Below are positions 31,695 through 38,773 of a DNA stretch of 64,000 nucleotides, piece after piece. The notes below the pieces were generated by a model, which ran no database searches, was not told the origin of the DNA, and saw nothing but the letters and a program-made list of their open reading frames with translations. The DNA comes from Archangium gephyra (GTDB lineage: Bacteria; Myxococcota; Myxococcia; Myxococcales; Myxococcaceae). A program made the translations under genes and the position numbers. How positions within the stretch are numbered: position 1 is the stretch's first letter; every line of letters starts with the position of its first letter. The stretch spans positions 6,224,501-6,288,500 of the forward strand of contig NZ_CP011509.1 of the NCBI RefSeq assembly GCF_001027285.1, in the 5' to 3' direction.

Positions 31695-32606
31695 ATGAAC
31701 GCGATTGCTCCCGCGGTGGAGGCCCCCCGCCCCACCTTGAAGACGTGGTTGATGGCCGCGAGGCCGAAGACGCTGACGGCGGCGCTGGTGCCGGTGATGG
31801 TGGGGACGGCGCTGGCGTACGGGCTGGGCGTGGGCCGGTGGCTGCCGGCGTTGGCGGCGCTGGTGGGTGCGATGCTGATCCAGATCGGCACGAACCTGAC
31901 GAACGACTACTACGACTTCAAGAAGGGGGCGGACACGGAGGAGCGGCTGGGGCCGCAGCGGGTGACGCAGAGCGGGCTGATCGCGCCGGGGGTGGTGCTG
32001 GCGAGCGCACTGACATGCTTCGGGCTGGCGGTGGCGACGGGCGTGTACCTGGTGGTGGTGGGAGGCTGGCCGATCGTGGCGATCGGGCTGGCGTCGGTGA
32101 CGGCGGGGTACGCGTACACGGGAGGCCCGTTCCCGCTGGCGTACCACGGGCTGGGAGACGTGTTCGTCTTCCTCTTCTTCGGGCTGGTGGCGGTGCCGGG
32201 GACGTTCTACGTGCAGACGCTGACAGTGGGCCCGGCGGCGTGGTGGGCGGCGATTCCGGTGGGCGCGATTGGCACGGCGCTGCTGGTGGTGAACAACCTG
32301 CGCGACGCGACGACGGACGTGAAGGCGGGCAAGAGGACGCTGGTGGTGCGTTTTGGCACGACGGCGGGCAAGGCGGAGTACGTGGTGCTGCTGGTGGCGG
32401 CGTTCGCGACCCCGCTGGCGATGTGGGGCCTGGGGCTGGCGAGCCCGTGGGTGCTGCTGGCGCTGCTGAGCGCGCCGGTGGCGGTGGCGCCGCTGAAGCT
32501 GGTGTTGGGAGCGCAGGGGGCGGCGTTGAACCCGGCGTTGGGCGGGACGGCGAAACTGCAGCTGGTGTTCGGGCTGTTGTTCTCGGTGGGGCTGTACCTG
32601 AGGTAG
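31695..32606 (+). CDS. menA: 1,4-dihydroxy-2-naphthoate polyprenyltransferase
   Basis: This integral-membrane prenyltransferase attaches the isoprenoid tail to DHNA. The 303-residue UbiA-family protein has the first Asp-rich motif NLTNDYYDFKKGADT, a second motif NNLRDATTDVKAGKRTL and about eight hydrophobic helices. Its place between menH and menC, four bases before menC, supports the DHNA substrate over other UbiA substrates. Confidence 0.93.
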   Translation: MNAIAPAVEAPRPTLKTWLMAARPKTLTAALVPVMVGTALAYGLGVGRWLPALAALVGAMLIQIGTNLTNDYYDFKKGADTEERLGPQRVTQSGLIAPGVVLASALTCFGLAVATGVYLVVVGGWPIVAIGLASVTAGYAYTGGPFPLAYHGLGDVFVFLFFGLVAVPGTFYVQTLTVGPAAWWAAIPVGAIGTALLVVNNLRDATTDVKAGKRTLVVRFGTTAGKAEYVVLLVAAFATPLAMWGLGLASPWVLLALLSAPVAVAPLKLVLGAQGAALNPALGGTAKLQLVFGLLFSVGLYLR

Positions 32607-32610
32607 GGCG

Positions 32611-33777
32611 ATGCGCATCACGAAGACGGCGCTCCATGCGCTGCGCCTGGAGATGGTGAACCCGCTGAAGACGGCGAGGGGCACCTACGCGGCGCGAGAG
32701 GGCTTCGTGGTGCGGTTGGAGGACGAGGAGGGGCGGGTCGGGCAGGGCGAGGCGATGCCGCTGGAGGAGTTCGGCACGGAGTCGCCAGGCGACTGCGAGC
32801 GGGCCCTGAGCCAGCTCCTGGTGACATTGCGCACCAGCACCAAGAACATCTCCTCGAACAATACCCCTCCGAACAACACCCCTCTCCCCCCGGGAGAGGG
32901 ACGGGGTGAGGGTATCTCGGCCCCCGGGTTGGATCCGTGTCTGCTCCCTCTCCCTCTGGGAGAGGGCTGGGGTGAGGGATTTCCCACCCGTACACCCGCG
33001 GCGAGACATGCCGTGGAACAAGCGCTCCTGGACCTCCTGGCCCAGCGCCGAGGGCTCCCCCTGAGCCAACTGCTCTCGAGTGACGCCAGAACAAACCTCC
33101 ACGTCAACGCGCTCCTGGGAGCGGCATCGCCGCAGACCCTCGCGGAAGAAGCGCGGAGGGCGGTAGCGGAGGGCTACGAAACACTGAAGCTCAAGGTCGC
33201 CGGGCGCCCACTGGCGGAGGACGTAGCGCGACTGTCCGCGGTGCGGAACGCGGTCGGAACCACCATCCGCCTCCGAGTCGACGCGAACGGGGCCTGGACG
33301 GAACCAGAGGCGCGAGCCGCGCTCGAGGCCCTGGGCCGCTACGAGCTCGAACTGTGCGAGCAGCCGGTGGCGCCCGAGAACCCCGAGGCCCTGGCCCGCC
33401 TTGGCGAGCACAGTCCCTGCCCACTGGCCGCGGACGAAGCCCTGTCTCTACCCGAGGCCACGCAGCACATCCTGAATCACCCCGGGACGGTGAAGATCCT
33501 GGTGCTCAAGCCGATGGTGCTGGGAGGCCTGATCCCCACGCTGAAGCTGGCGCGAGAGGCGGCGAGCAGAGGAATGGCCGCCTACGTGACGAGCTCGCTG
33601 GACGGAGTGATCGCGCGAGCAGGCGCGGCGCACCTGGCGGCGGCATTGCCGTCGGGGAGCTACGCGTCGGGGCTCGGGGTGGGGCACCTCTTCAAGGACG
33701 AGCCCGGGAACCATCCATTCCGTCCGGTGCGGGGCCGAATCCAGCTGCCGCGGACGCCGGGCCTGGGAGTGAACTGA
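32611..33777 (+). CDS. menC: o-succinylbenzoate synthase carrying a repeat-encoded insert
   Basis: This enolase-superfamily enzyme dehydrates SHCHC to o-succinylbenzoate. The 388-residue product has the catalytic KxK in LKLKV (Lys193, Lys195), and metal ligands Asp224 (VDANG), Glu250 (CEQP) and Asp275 (ADEAL), followed by a basic LKP (Lys300). Between the capping domain and the barrel, residues about 76-127 are foreign-looking: PLPPGEGRGEG and PLPLGEGWGEG, encoded by two tandem genome repeats. Without them the protein would be about 336 residues, close to the usual size. All catalytic residues survive. Its stop overlaps the menE ATG by one base. Confidence 0.9.
   Translation: MRITKTALHALRLEMVNPLKTARGTYAAREGFVVRLEDEEGRVGQGEAMPLEEFGTESPGDCERALSQLLVTLRTSTKNISSNNTPPNNTPLPPGEGRGEGISAPGLDPCLLPLPLGEGWGEGFPTRTPAARHAVEQALLDLLAQRRGLPLSQLLSSDARTNLHVNALLGAASPQTLAEEARRAVAEGYETLKLKVAGRPLAEDVARLSAVRNAVGTTIRLRVDANGAWTEPEARAALEALGRYELELCEQPVAPENPEALARLGEHSPCPLAADEALSLPEATQHILNHPGTVKILVLKPMVLGGLIPTLKLAREAASRGMAAYVTSSLDGVIARAGAAHLAAALPSGSYASGLGVGHLFKDEPGNHPFRPVRGRIQLPRTPGLGVN
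32879..32982. repeat. REP-like repeats, tandem copies 5a and 5b, inside menC
   Basis: Two copies in the same orientation lie at about 32879-32917 and 32945-32982, each ending in GGGGTGAGGG. They sit in frame inside menC. The spacer contains CCCGGGTTGGATCC, resembling the flank of other extended copies. Confidence 0.85.
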
Positions 33778-35219
33778 TGCAGTGGACGTGCCCCATCCGA
33801 ACCGGCGCCCAGACGCGGCCGGAGGCCCTGGCGCTCACCTTCGCGAACCGCCGGTGGACGTACCGCGAACTGGACGCCGAGGTCGGCCGGTGGGTGGCGG
33901 CGCTCCAGTCGAGGGGCGTGCGGCCAGGAGACAGGGTCGCACTGCTCGCGACGAACCACGCGGCGGTGGCACAGCTCTTCTTCGCACTCGGACGAGTCGG
34001 AGCGGTGCTGGCGCCGCTCAACGCGAGGCTCACCCGTGCGGAGCTCCAGCCGCTGTCCGACGACGTGACCCCGAGGCTCACCCTGGCACTCACGGGGCTC
34101 GTGGAGCGCCTCCCGGGAGCGGAGCCCCTCGAGACCTTCACGGACACGGTGAACACCTCCGTGCCCGACTGCGCGCCGCTGGAGGCTCACTCGCCTCGGG
34201 TCATCCTCTTCACCTCCGGGACGACGGGCCGACCGAAGGGGGCGGTGCTGACGGAGGGGAACTTCCGGGCCTCGGCGCGGGCGTCCGAGGCGAACCTGGG
34301 CTCCCATCCGGCGCCGCACTGGCTGGGCACCTTGCCGCTCTTCCACGTGGGGGGCCTGGGGATGCTCACGCGCACGGCGTACGACGGAGGCTGCCTGGTG
34401 CTGCGGGAGCGCTTCGAGGCGGAGGACACCAACCGGGCGATCGACGAGGAAGGCGTCACGCACGCGAGCTTCGTGGCGACGACCCTGGAGCGCGTGCTGG
34501 AGGCGCGGAAGGATCGCCCGGTGCCGTCCGCGTTCCGGTGTGCACTGATCGGCGGAGGACCAGTACCCGCGCCGCTGCTGGCCCGCGCGAGGGCGGCGGG
34601 AATCCTGGCGCTCCAGACCTACGGACTGACGGAGGCCTGCGCGCAGGTCACCACGGAGAGCCCGGACGAGGCCGACGGCCGCACGGCGGGCCGCCCCCTG
34701 CCAGGCCTGCGGGTGCGCATCGTGGGGCCCGGTGGAGAGCCCCTGGAGCCGGGGAGGGAAGGAGACATCGAGGTCCACGGCCCCACGGTGATGGCGGGCT
34801 ACCTGAACCGGCCCGAGGCCACGAGTGAGGCGTTCCGGGACGGCTGGCTGCGGACGAAGGACGTGGGGATGCTGGACGAGCGGGGCCGGCTGACGGTGCT
34901 CTCGAGGCGGACGGACCTGATCGTCCGGGGAGGGGAGAACATCTACCCGGCGGAGCTGGAGGCGGTGCTGGTGGCGCACCCGGCGGTCCAGGAGGCGGCG
35001 GTGGTGGGAGTCCCGGACGAGCGCTGGGGCGAGGTGCCGGTGGCGTTCGTGGCGACGCGCGACGGCGCACCACTACCGGAGGAACTGGGAGCCTGGTGCC
35101 GCGAGTCGCTGGCGGGCTTCAAGGTGCCGGCGCGTTTCCTGGGAATCGAGGCATTACCGCGCAACGCCATGGGGAAGATAGAGCGGACGGTGCTGCGCGA
35201 GCGGGCCCGGGGGGCCTGA
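33777..35219 (+). CDS. menE: o-succinylbenzoate-CoA ligase
   Basis: It activates o-succinylbenzoate with ATP and CoA. The 480-residue ANL-family ligase has LFTSGTTGRPKGAVLT, LPLFHVGGLGML (a MenE-type segment), QTYGLTEACAQV, the hinge DGWLRTKDVGMLDERG and the C-terminal NAMGKIERT with the catalytic Lys. The ATG at 33777 overlaps the menC stop (TGATG). It is the last gene of the men operon; the next enzyme, MenB, is absent from the window. Confidence 0.92.
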   Translation: MQWTCPIRTGAQTRPEALALTFANRRWTYRELDAEVGRWVAALQSRGVRPGDRVALLATNHAAVAQLFFALGRVGAVLAPLNARLTRAELQPLSDDVTPRLTLALTGLVERLPGAEPLETFTDTVNTSVPDCAPLEAHSPRVILFTSGTTGRPKGAVLTEGNFRASARASEANLGSHPAPHWLGTLPLFHVGGLGMLTRTAYDGGCLVLRERFEAEDTNRAIDEEGVTHASFVATTLERVLEARKDRPVPSAFRCALIGGGPVPAPLLARARAAGILALQTYGLTEACAQVTTESPDEADGRTAGRPLPGLRVRIVGPGGEPLEPGREGDIEVHGPTVMAGYLNRPEATSEAFRDGWLRTKDVGMLDERGRLTVLSRRTDLIVRGGENIYPAELEAVLVAHPAVQEAAVVGVPDERWGEVPVAFVATRDGAPLPEELGAWCRESLAGFKVPARFLGIEALPRNAMGKIERTVLRERARGA

Positions 35220-35220
35220 G

Positions 35221-35616
35221 TCACGCGGCGTCGAGCGCGTCGTCGGACGCGAGGAGCCAGGCCCGGGCCTCCTCCTCGCCATGGAAGCGGCGGAGGATGC
35301 GGTCCATGCCGCTGCCGCGCGCGATGCGGTTGAGCTGGAGGGCGGTGAGCTCGCTGCCGACGATCTCGGCGATCCGCCGCATGCCCGCCTTCATCGCGGC
35401 TTCCTGGCCCTGGCGCAGCACCTCCGCCGCCTCGGGCGAGGTGGTGCGCAACTGGCGCAGGTCGGCCAGGGCCCTGACGATCTGCCCGCCCTCCGCGAGC
35501 GACGTCACGGCGCTCACGGCCTGCTCGACGAACTGCTGCATCTCGTCCGCGCGGATGGTCCCTTCCAGGGTGACTTCCACGAGCGTGTTCGACTGATCGA
35601 CCTTGACCTGGAACAA
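35221..35616 (-). CDS. STAS-like (SpoIIAA-type) small protein
   Basis: This is a 131-residue soluble protein. The strand pattern FQVKVDQSNTLVEVTLEGTI is followed by helices (ADEMQQFVEQAVSAV), then IVRALADLRQL and a C-terminal WLLASDDALD. This resembles the SpoIIAA-like/STAS fold used in anti-anti-sigma factors and related regulators. I chose the TTG at 35616, where the first strand begins; another TTG at 35658 would add an Arg/Pro-rich stretch read through a G8 run. It is convergent with menE, one base apart. Partner unknown. Confidence 0.6.
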   Translation of the reverse strand: MFQVKVDQSNTLVEVTLEGTIRADEMQQFVEQAVSAVTSLAEGGQIVRALADLRQLRTTSPEAAEVLRQGQEAAMKAGMRRIAEIVGSELTALQLNRIARGSGMDRILRRFHGEEEARAWLLASDDALDAA

Positions 35617-35769
35617 GGGGGGGGAACCTCGCCTGAACGGAGCCCGGGAACGGGGCAATGTCCTACTCGGATTTCCTACCGCGTGCCAGATGCCCCAGGT
35701 GTGACGGCACGGTGAAAACCTTGGAAGGTGGGAAGGGGGCGGAAGTGTGGGGGAATCCCCGTCATGTTC

Positions 35770-35800
35770 TTGGCTGGCCCGGGGTGCTTTGGCCTAGAAT
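35770..35800 (+). promoter_or_regulatory. candidate promoter for pilT
   Basis: TAGAAT at 35795-35800 is a good -10 match. TTGGCT at 35770-35775 lies 19 bases upstream. Transcription would start near 35807, just before the GAGAGG at 35813-35819 and the CTG at 35828. Confidence 0.4.
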
Positions 35801-35827
35801 CCCCGGCCGACGAGAGAGGTCACTCCC

Positions 35828-36901
35828 CTGGATCAGGCAACGCTCAACAAGCTGCTCACGGTCGGCGTGCAGAACGGCGCCTCGGATATCCACTTCCGGC
35901 CGGGCGATCCTCCCATCTATCGGGTCAACGGTGTGCTGCGACCGCTGAAGATGGAGAAGCTCCATCCGGACCATACCAAACAGGTCGCGCTCCACATCAT
36001 CAACGATCCGTTGACGAAGACCCAGGTGGACAGCCTGCAGGAGTACGACACCTCCTACGGGCTGCCCGGGGTGGCGCGCTTCCGGGTGAACATCTACCGG
36101 CAACGGGGCACGCTGGCGTGCATCCTGCGCATCATCCCGGATGAGATCCCCACCATCGACGGGCTGGGGCTGCCGCAGGTGCTCAAGACGATCGCTGGCA
36201 ACGATCGCGGCCTCGTGCTGGTGACGGGGGCCACGGGCTCGGGCAAGAGCTCCACGCTCGCGGCCATGATCGATCAGATCAACCGCACCGAGAACCTGCA
36301 CATCCTCACCATCGAGGACCCGGTCGAGTTCATCTACAAGAACATCAAGTCCTCCATCTCCCAGCGGGAGATCGGCCCGGACACGGAGAACTTCGCCATC
36401 GCCCTGCGCGCGGCGCTGCGCCAGGACCCGGACGTCATCCTCGTGGGCGAGATGCGCGACACGGAGACGATCGACATCGCGCTCAAGGCCTCGGAGACGG
36501 GACACCTGGTGCTCTCGACGGTGCACACGACGGATGCCTCGAGGACCATCAACCGGCTCATCTCGGTGTTCCCCGCCGAGGAGCAGTCGATGGTGCGCAT
36601 GCGCCTGGCGGACAGCCTCAAGGCGACCATCTCGCAGCGGCTGCTGCCGAAGGCGGACGGCAAGGGGCGCACGGTGGCGCTGGAGATCATGGTCCAGACC
36701 AAGTCGGTGGAGCAGTACATCCGCGAGGACCGGGCCAACGAGCTCAAGGATGTCATCGAGAAGGGCCGGGACATGTTCGGCATGCAGTCCTTCGATCAGC
36801 ACCTGAGCTACCTCTACAAGCAGGGGGAGATCACCCTGGAGACGGCGCAGAGCGCGGCCACCAACCCGGCGGACTTCCAGCGCGCGCTCGAGTTCGAGTG
36901 A
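35828..36901 (+). CDS. pilT: type IV pilus retraction ATPase PilT family, probable CTG start
   Basis: This hexameric secretion ATPase powers pilus retraction. The PAS-like N-domain contains NGASDIHFRPG, then Walker A TGATGSGKSSTLAAM, the Asp box TIEDPVEFIY, Walker B ILVGEMRDTETI and the His box STVHTTDASRTINRL. The C-terminal region AVEIM-like (ALEIMV) follows. With the CTG at 35828 read as the initiator, the protein is 357 residues and begins MDQATLNKLLTVGVQNGASD, the expected PilT N-terminus. GAGAGG sits about eight bases upstream. No ATG, GTG or TTG lies in frame before the GTG at 35867, which would remove the first helix. PilT-type identity is strong; whether it is the main PilT or a paralogue is unclear. 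Confidence 0.88.
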   Translation: MDQATLNKLLTVGVQNGASDIHFRPGDPPIYRVNGVLRPLKMEKLHPDHTKQVALHIINDPLTKTQVDSLQEYDTSYGLPGVARFRVNIYRQRGTLACILRIIPDEIPTIDGLGLPQVLKTIAGNDRGLVLVTGATGSGKSSTLAAMIDQINRTENLHILTIEDPVEFIYKNIKSSISQREIGPDTENFAIALRAALRQDPDVILVGEMRDTETIDIALKASETGHLVLSTVHTTDASRTINRLISVFPAEEQSMVRMRLADSLKATISQRLLPKADGKGRTVALEIMVQTKSVEQYIREDRANELKDVIEKGRDMFGMQSFDQHLSYLYKQGEITLETAQSAATNPADFQRALEFE

Positions 36902-36920
36902 GCGCGGGCGGCCCGGCCCC

Positions 36921-38630
36921 TCAGCCGCGCGTGCGCTCCACGACGGCGGGGACCGGGCGGGATGGCCGGAAGTCCAGCCGTGTCTGGGCGAGGCTCCTCA
37001 CCGGCAGCACCTGGCCCGAGGGTCGCAGCCGGACCCCCTGCGGCCCGGACTCCCGGGGGGGCTGGGTGACGAGGGGCTCCGCGGCCCTGCTGGCGAGCAC
37101 CTCATGGACGGCGCGGGCGAGCAGGACCTGGCCCCGGGGATGGGGCGCGGCCTCGTCGGTCAGCGAGCACAGTTGCTCCCGCAGCCGCAGGGCGTCCGGG
37201 GTCCGCTCGTGCGGCTCCCACTGGAGCAGCTCCAGGACGATGGCATCCAGGAGCGGAGGCACCTCCGGGCGGAAGGCGGACGGTGGGGGGAAGGCCTTGG
37301 GGGTGAAGCCCCAGCGGGGATCCTGGTGGGCCTCGCAGGGGATGACGCGGCGGCCGGTGAGGGCCTCGTACAGGGTGAGGCCGAGCGCGAAGAGATCCGC
37401 GCGGGCATCGAAGGGCTCGGCGCGGGCCTGCTCCGGGGCCATGTACCCGGGCTTGCCGACGACCCGGCCCGCCAGCGTGAGCGAGACGTGGTGGGCCGCG
37501 CGGGCGATGCCGAAGTCCCCCAGCTTCACCTCGCCGATGCGGGACAGGAGGATGTTGGGCGGGTTGATGTCCCGGTGCACGAGGTTGAGCGGCGAGCCAT
37601 CGCTCGCGGTGCGGTGGTGGACGTAGTCGAGCCCGGCGGCGAGCTCGGCGCCCAGGTACGTCACCGCGGCCACGGGGAGCGGACCGCGGGCCCTGAGCAG
37701 CTCGCGCAAGGACACGCCCTCGATGAACTCCATGGCCATGAAGCAGGTGTCGCCGAAGCGGCCCACGTCGAGCACCTGGACGATGTTGGGGTGGTGCAGC
37801 AGCGAGCCCAACTCGGCCTCGCGCCGGAAGAGGGTGACGAAGTGGGGATCCCCGGCATGGCTCGGGAGGATGCGCTTGAGGGCCACCCGCTTCTCGAAGC
37901 CGCCCTCGGGGCTGTAGGTGGCGCGGAAGACCTCGGCCATGCCGCCCACGCCCAGCCGCTCATGGAGGAAGTATTTGCCGAGCAGCTCCCGGGCGCGCAC
38001 GGCGCGCAGGGCCTCCTCGGCCTTGCGCAGCAGGTGGCTGGCCACGAGCGCCGCGACACAGCCGGTGAGCAACAGGTACAGGGCGCGCAGGGTGATGAGC
38101 GGCGGAGACAGCATCAGGGGCACGGGGGCCTGTAGCCGGGGCCAGGCCAGCAACCAGTACAGGAGCAGCGACGCGGTGGCGGCGAGGGCGCCGGCGAAGA
38201 TGGCCAGCCTCCGGTTGGAGCGCATGGACGCGAGGATGATGAAGGCGCCCCACAGCAGCGAGGTGGGGTTGGTGAGCGCCTGCTCGGCGTTCTCGAAGTG
38301 CAGATCGAGCAGGAACTCGAAGACACCCACGGAGATCTCCAGGCTGACGTTGAACCAGCAGATGGCGGGGTGGAACCACCCGCGCTGGAGCACCCGGGAG
38401 AGGAGGCCGTAATAGACACCGTAGGCCGCCGCCATGCCGGCCACGGCGAGGGCCCGGGGCCAGCCGATGGCGGGTCCGAGCAGGAGCGTGGCGAGCACGA
38501 AGCACGCGGCGGCGGCGCAGATGAAGCGGGCGACCTCGGCCTCGCGCGTGGCGCCGTCCTCGCGCAGGTAGTCGGCGAGGAGCTGGGACCCCATCGAGCC
38601 GGAGGTATTCGGGGAAACTGCTTGTTGCAT
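36921..38630 (-). CDS. integral-membrane Ser/Thr protein kinase
   Basis: The 569-residue product is unusual in order. About six hydrophobic helices (roughly residues 33-200) come first, then a cytoplasmic Hanks-type kinase domain (about 220-500). Kinase motifs: a glycine loop LGVGGMAEVF, Lys252 in VALKRI, HRDINPPN with catalytic Asp354, DFGIA at 372-376 and GYMAPEQ. After the kinase comes a Pro/Arg-rich tail of about 50 residues. Key residues are all intact, so it is probably active. The start at 38630 is uncertain; 38651 is possible. It lies downstream of the EEP-OTU gene on the same strand, 143 bases away. Substrate unknown. Confidence 0.88.
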   Translation of the reverse strand: MQQAVSPNTSGSMGSQLLADYLREDGATREAEVARFICAAAACFVLATLLLGPAIGWPRALAVAGMAAAYGVYYGLLSRVLQRGWFHPAICWFNVSLEISVGVFEFLLDLHFENAEQALTNPTSLLWGAFIILASMRSNRRLAIFAGALAATASLLLYWLLAWPRLQAPVPLMLSPPLITLRALYLLLTGCVAALVASHLLRKAEEALRAVRARELLGKYFLHERLGVGGMAEVFRATYSPEGGFEKRVALKRILPSHAGDPHFVTLFRREAELGSLLHHPNIVQVLDVGRFGDTCFMAMEFIEGVSLRELLRARGPLPVAAVTYLGAELAAGLDYVHHRTASDGSPLNLVHRDINPPNILLSRIGEVKLGDFGIARAAHHVSLTLAGRVVGKPGYMAPEQARAEPFDARADLFALGLTLYEALTGRRVIPCEAHQDPRWGFTPKAFPPPSAFRPEVPPLLDAIVLELLQWEPHERTPDALRLREQLCSLTDEAAPHPRGQVLLARAVHEVLASRAAEPLVTQPPRESGPQGVRLRPSGQVLPVRSLAQTRLDFRPSRPVPAVVERTRG

Positions 38631-38773
38631 GACTCCCCGAGTATTCAACATTCCGACATGGACGACCAGACCTGTGGAGTAGGCCCGTGCGCTCGTGGAT
38701 GGGAAGGGCATGGAGTGGCTCGCAGGGTCACACGGCGAGCGGACATGCGGGCGAGAACGCTCTCTGCGCCCTC

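Noticed and set aside
35770-35792. Possible sigma-54 promoter (TGGCTGG...GTGCTTT) before pilT
   Set aside because: The spacing between the GG and GC elements is 12 bases, not the required 10; a sigma-70-type TAGAAT fits better.
35658-35948. Plus-strand frame starting MSYSDFLPRARCPRCDG, suggestive of a zinc ribbon
   Set aside because: It runs through the pilT promoter and into pilT in another frame; only one Cys pair is present and the rest is unstructured.
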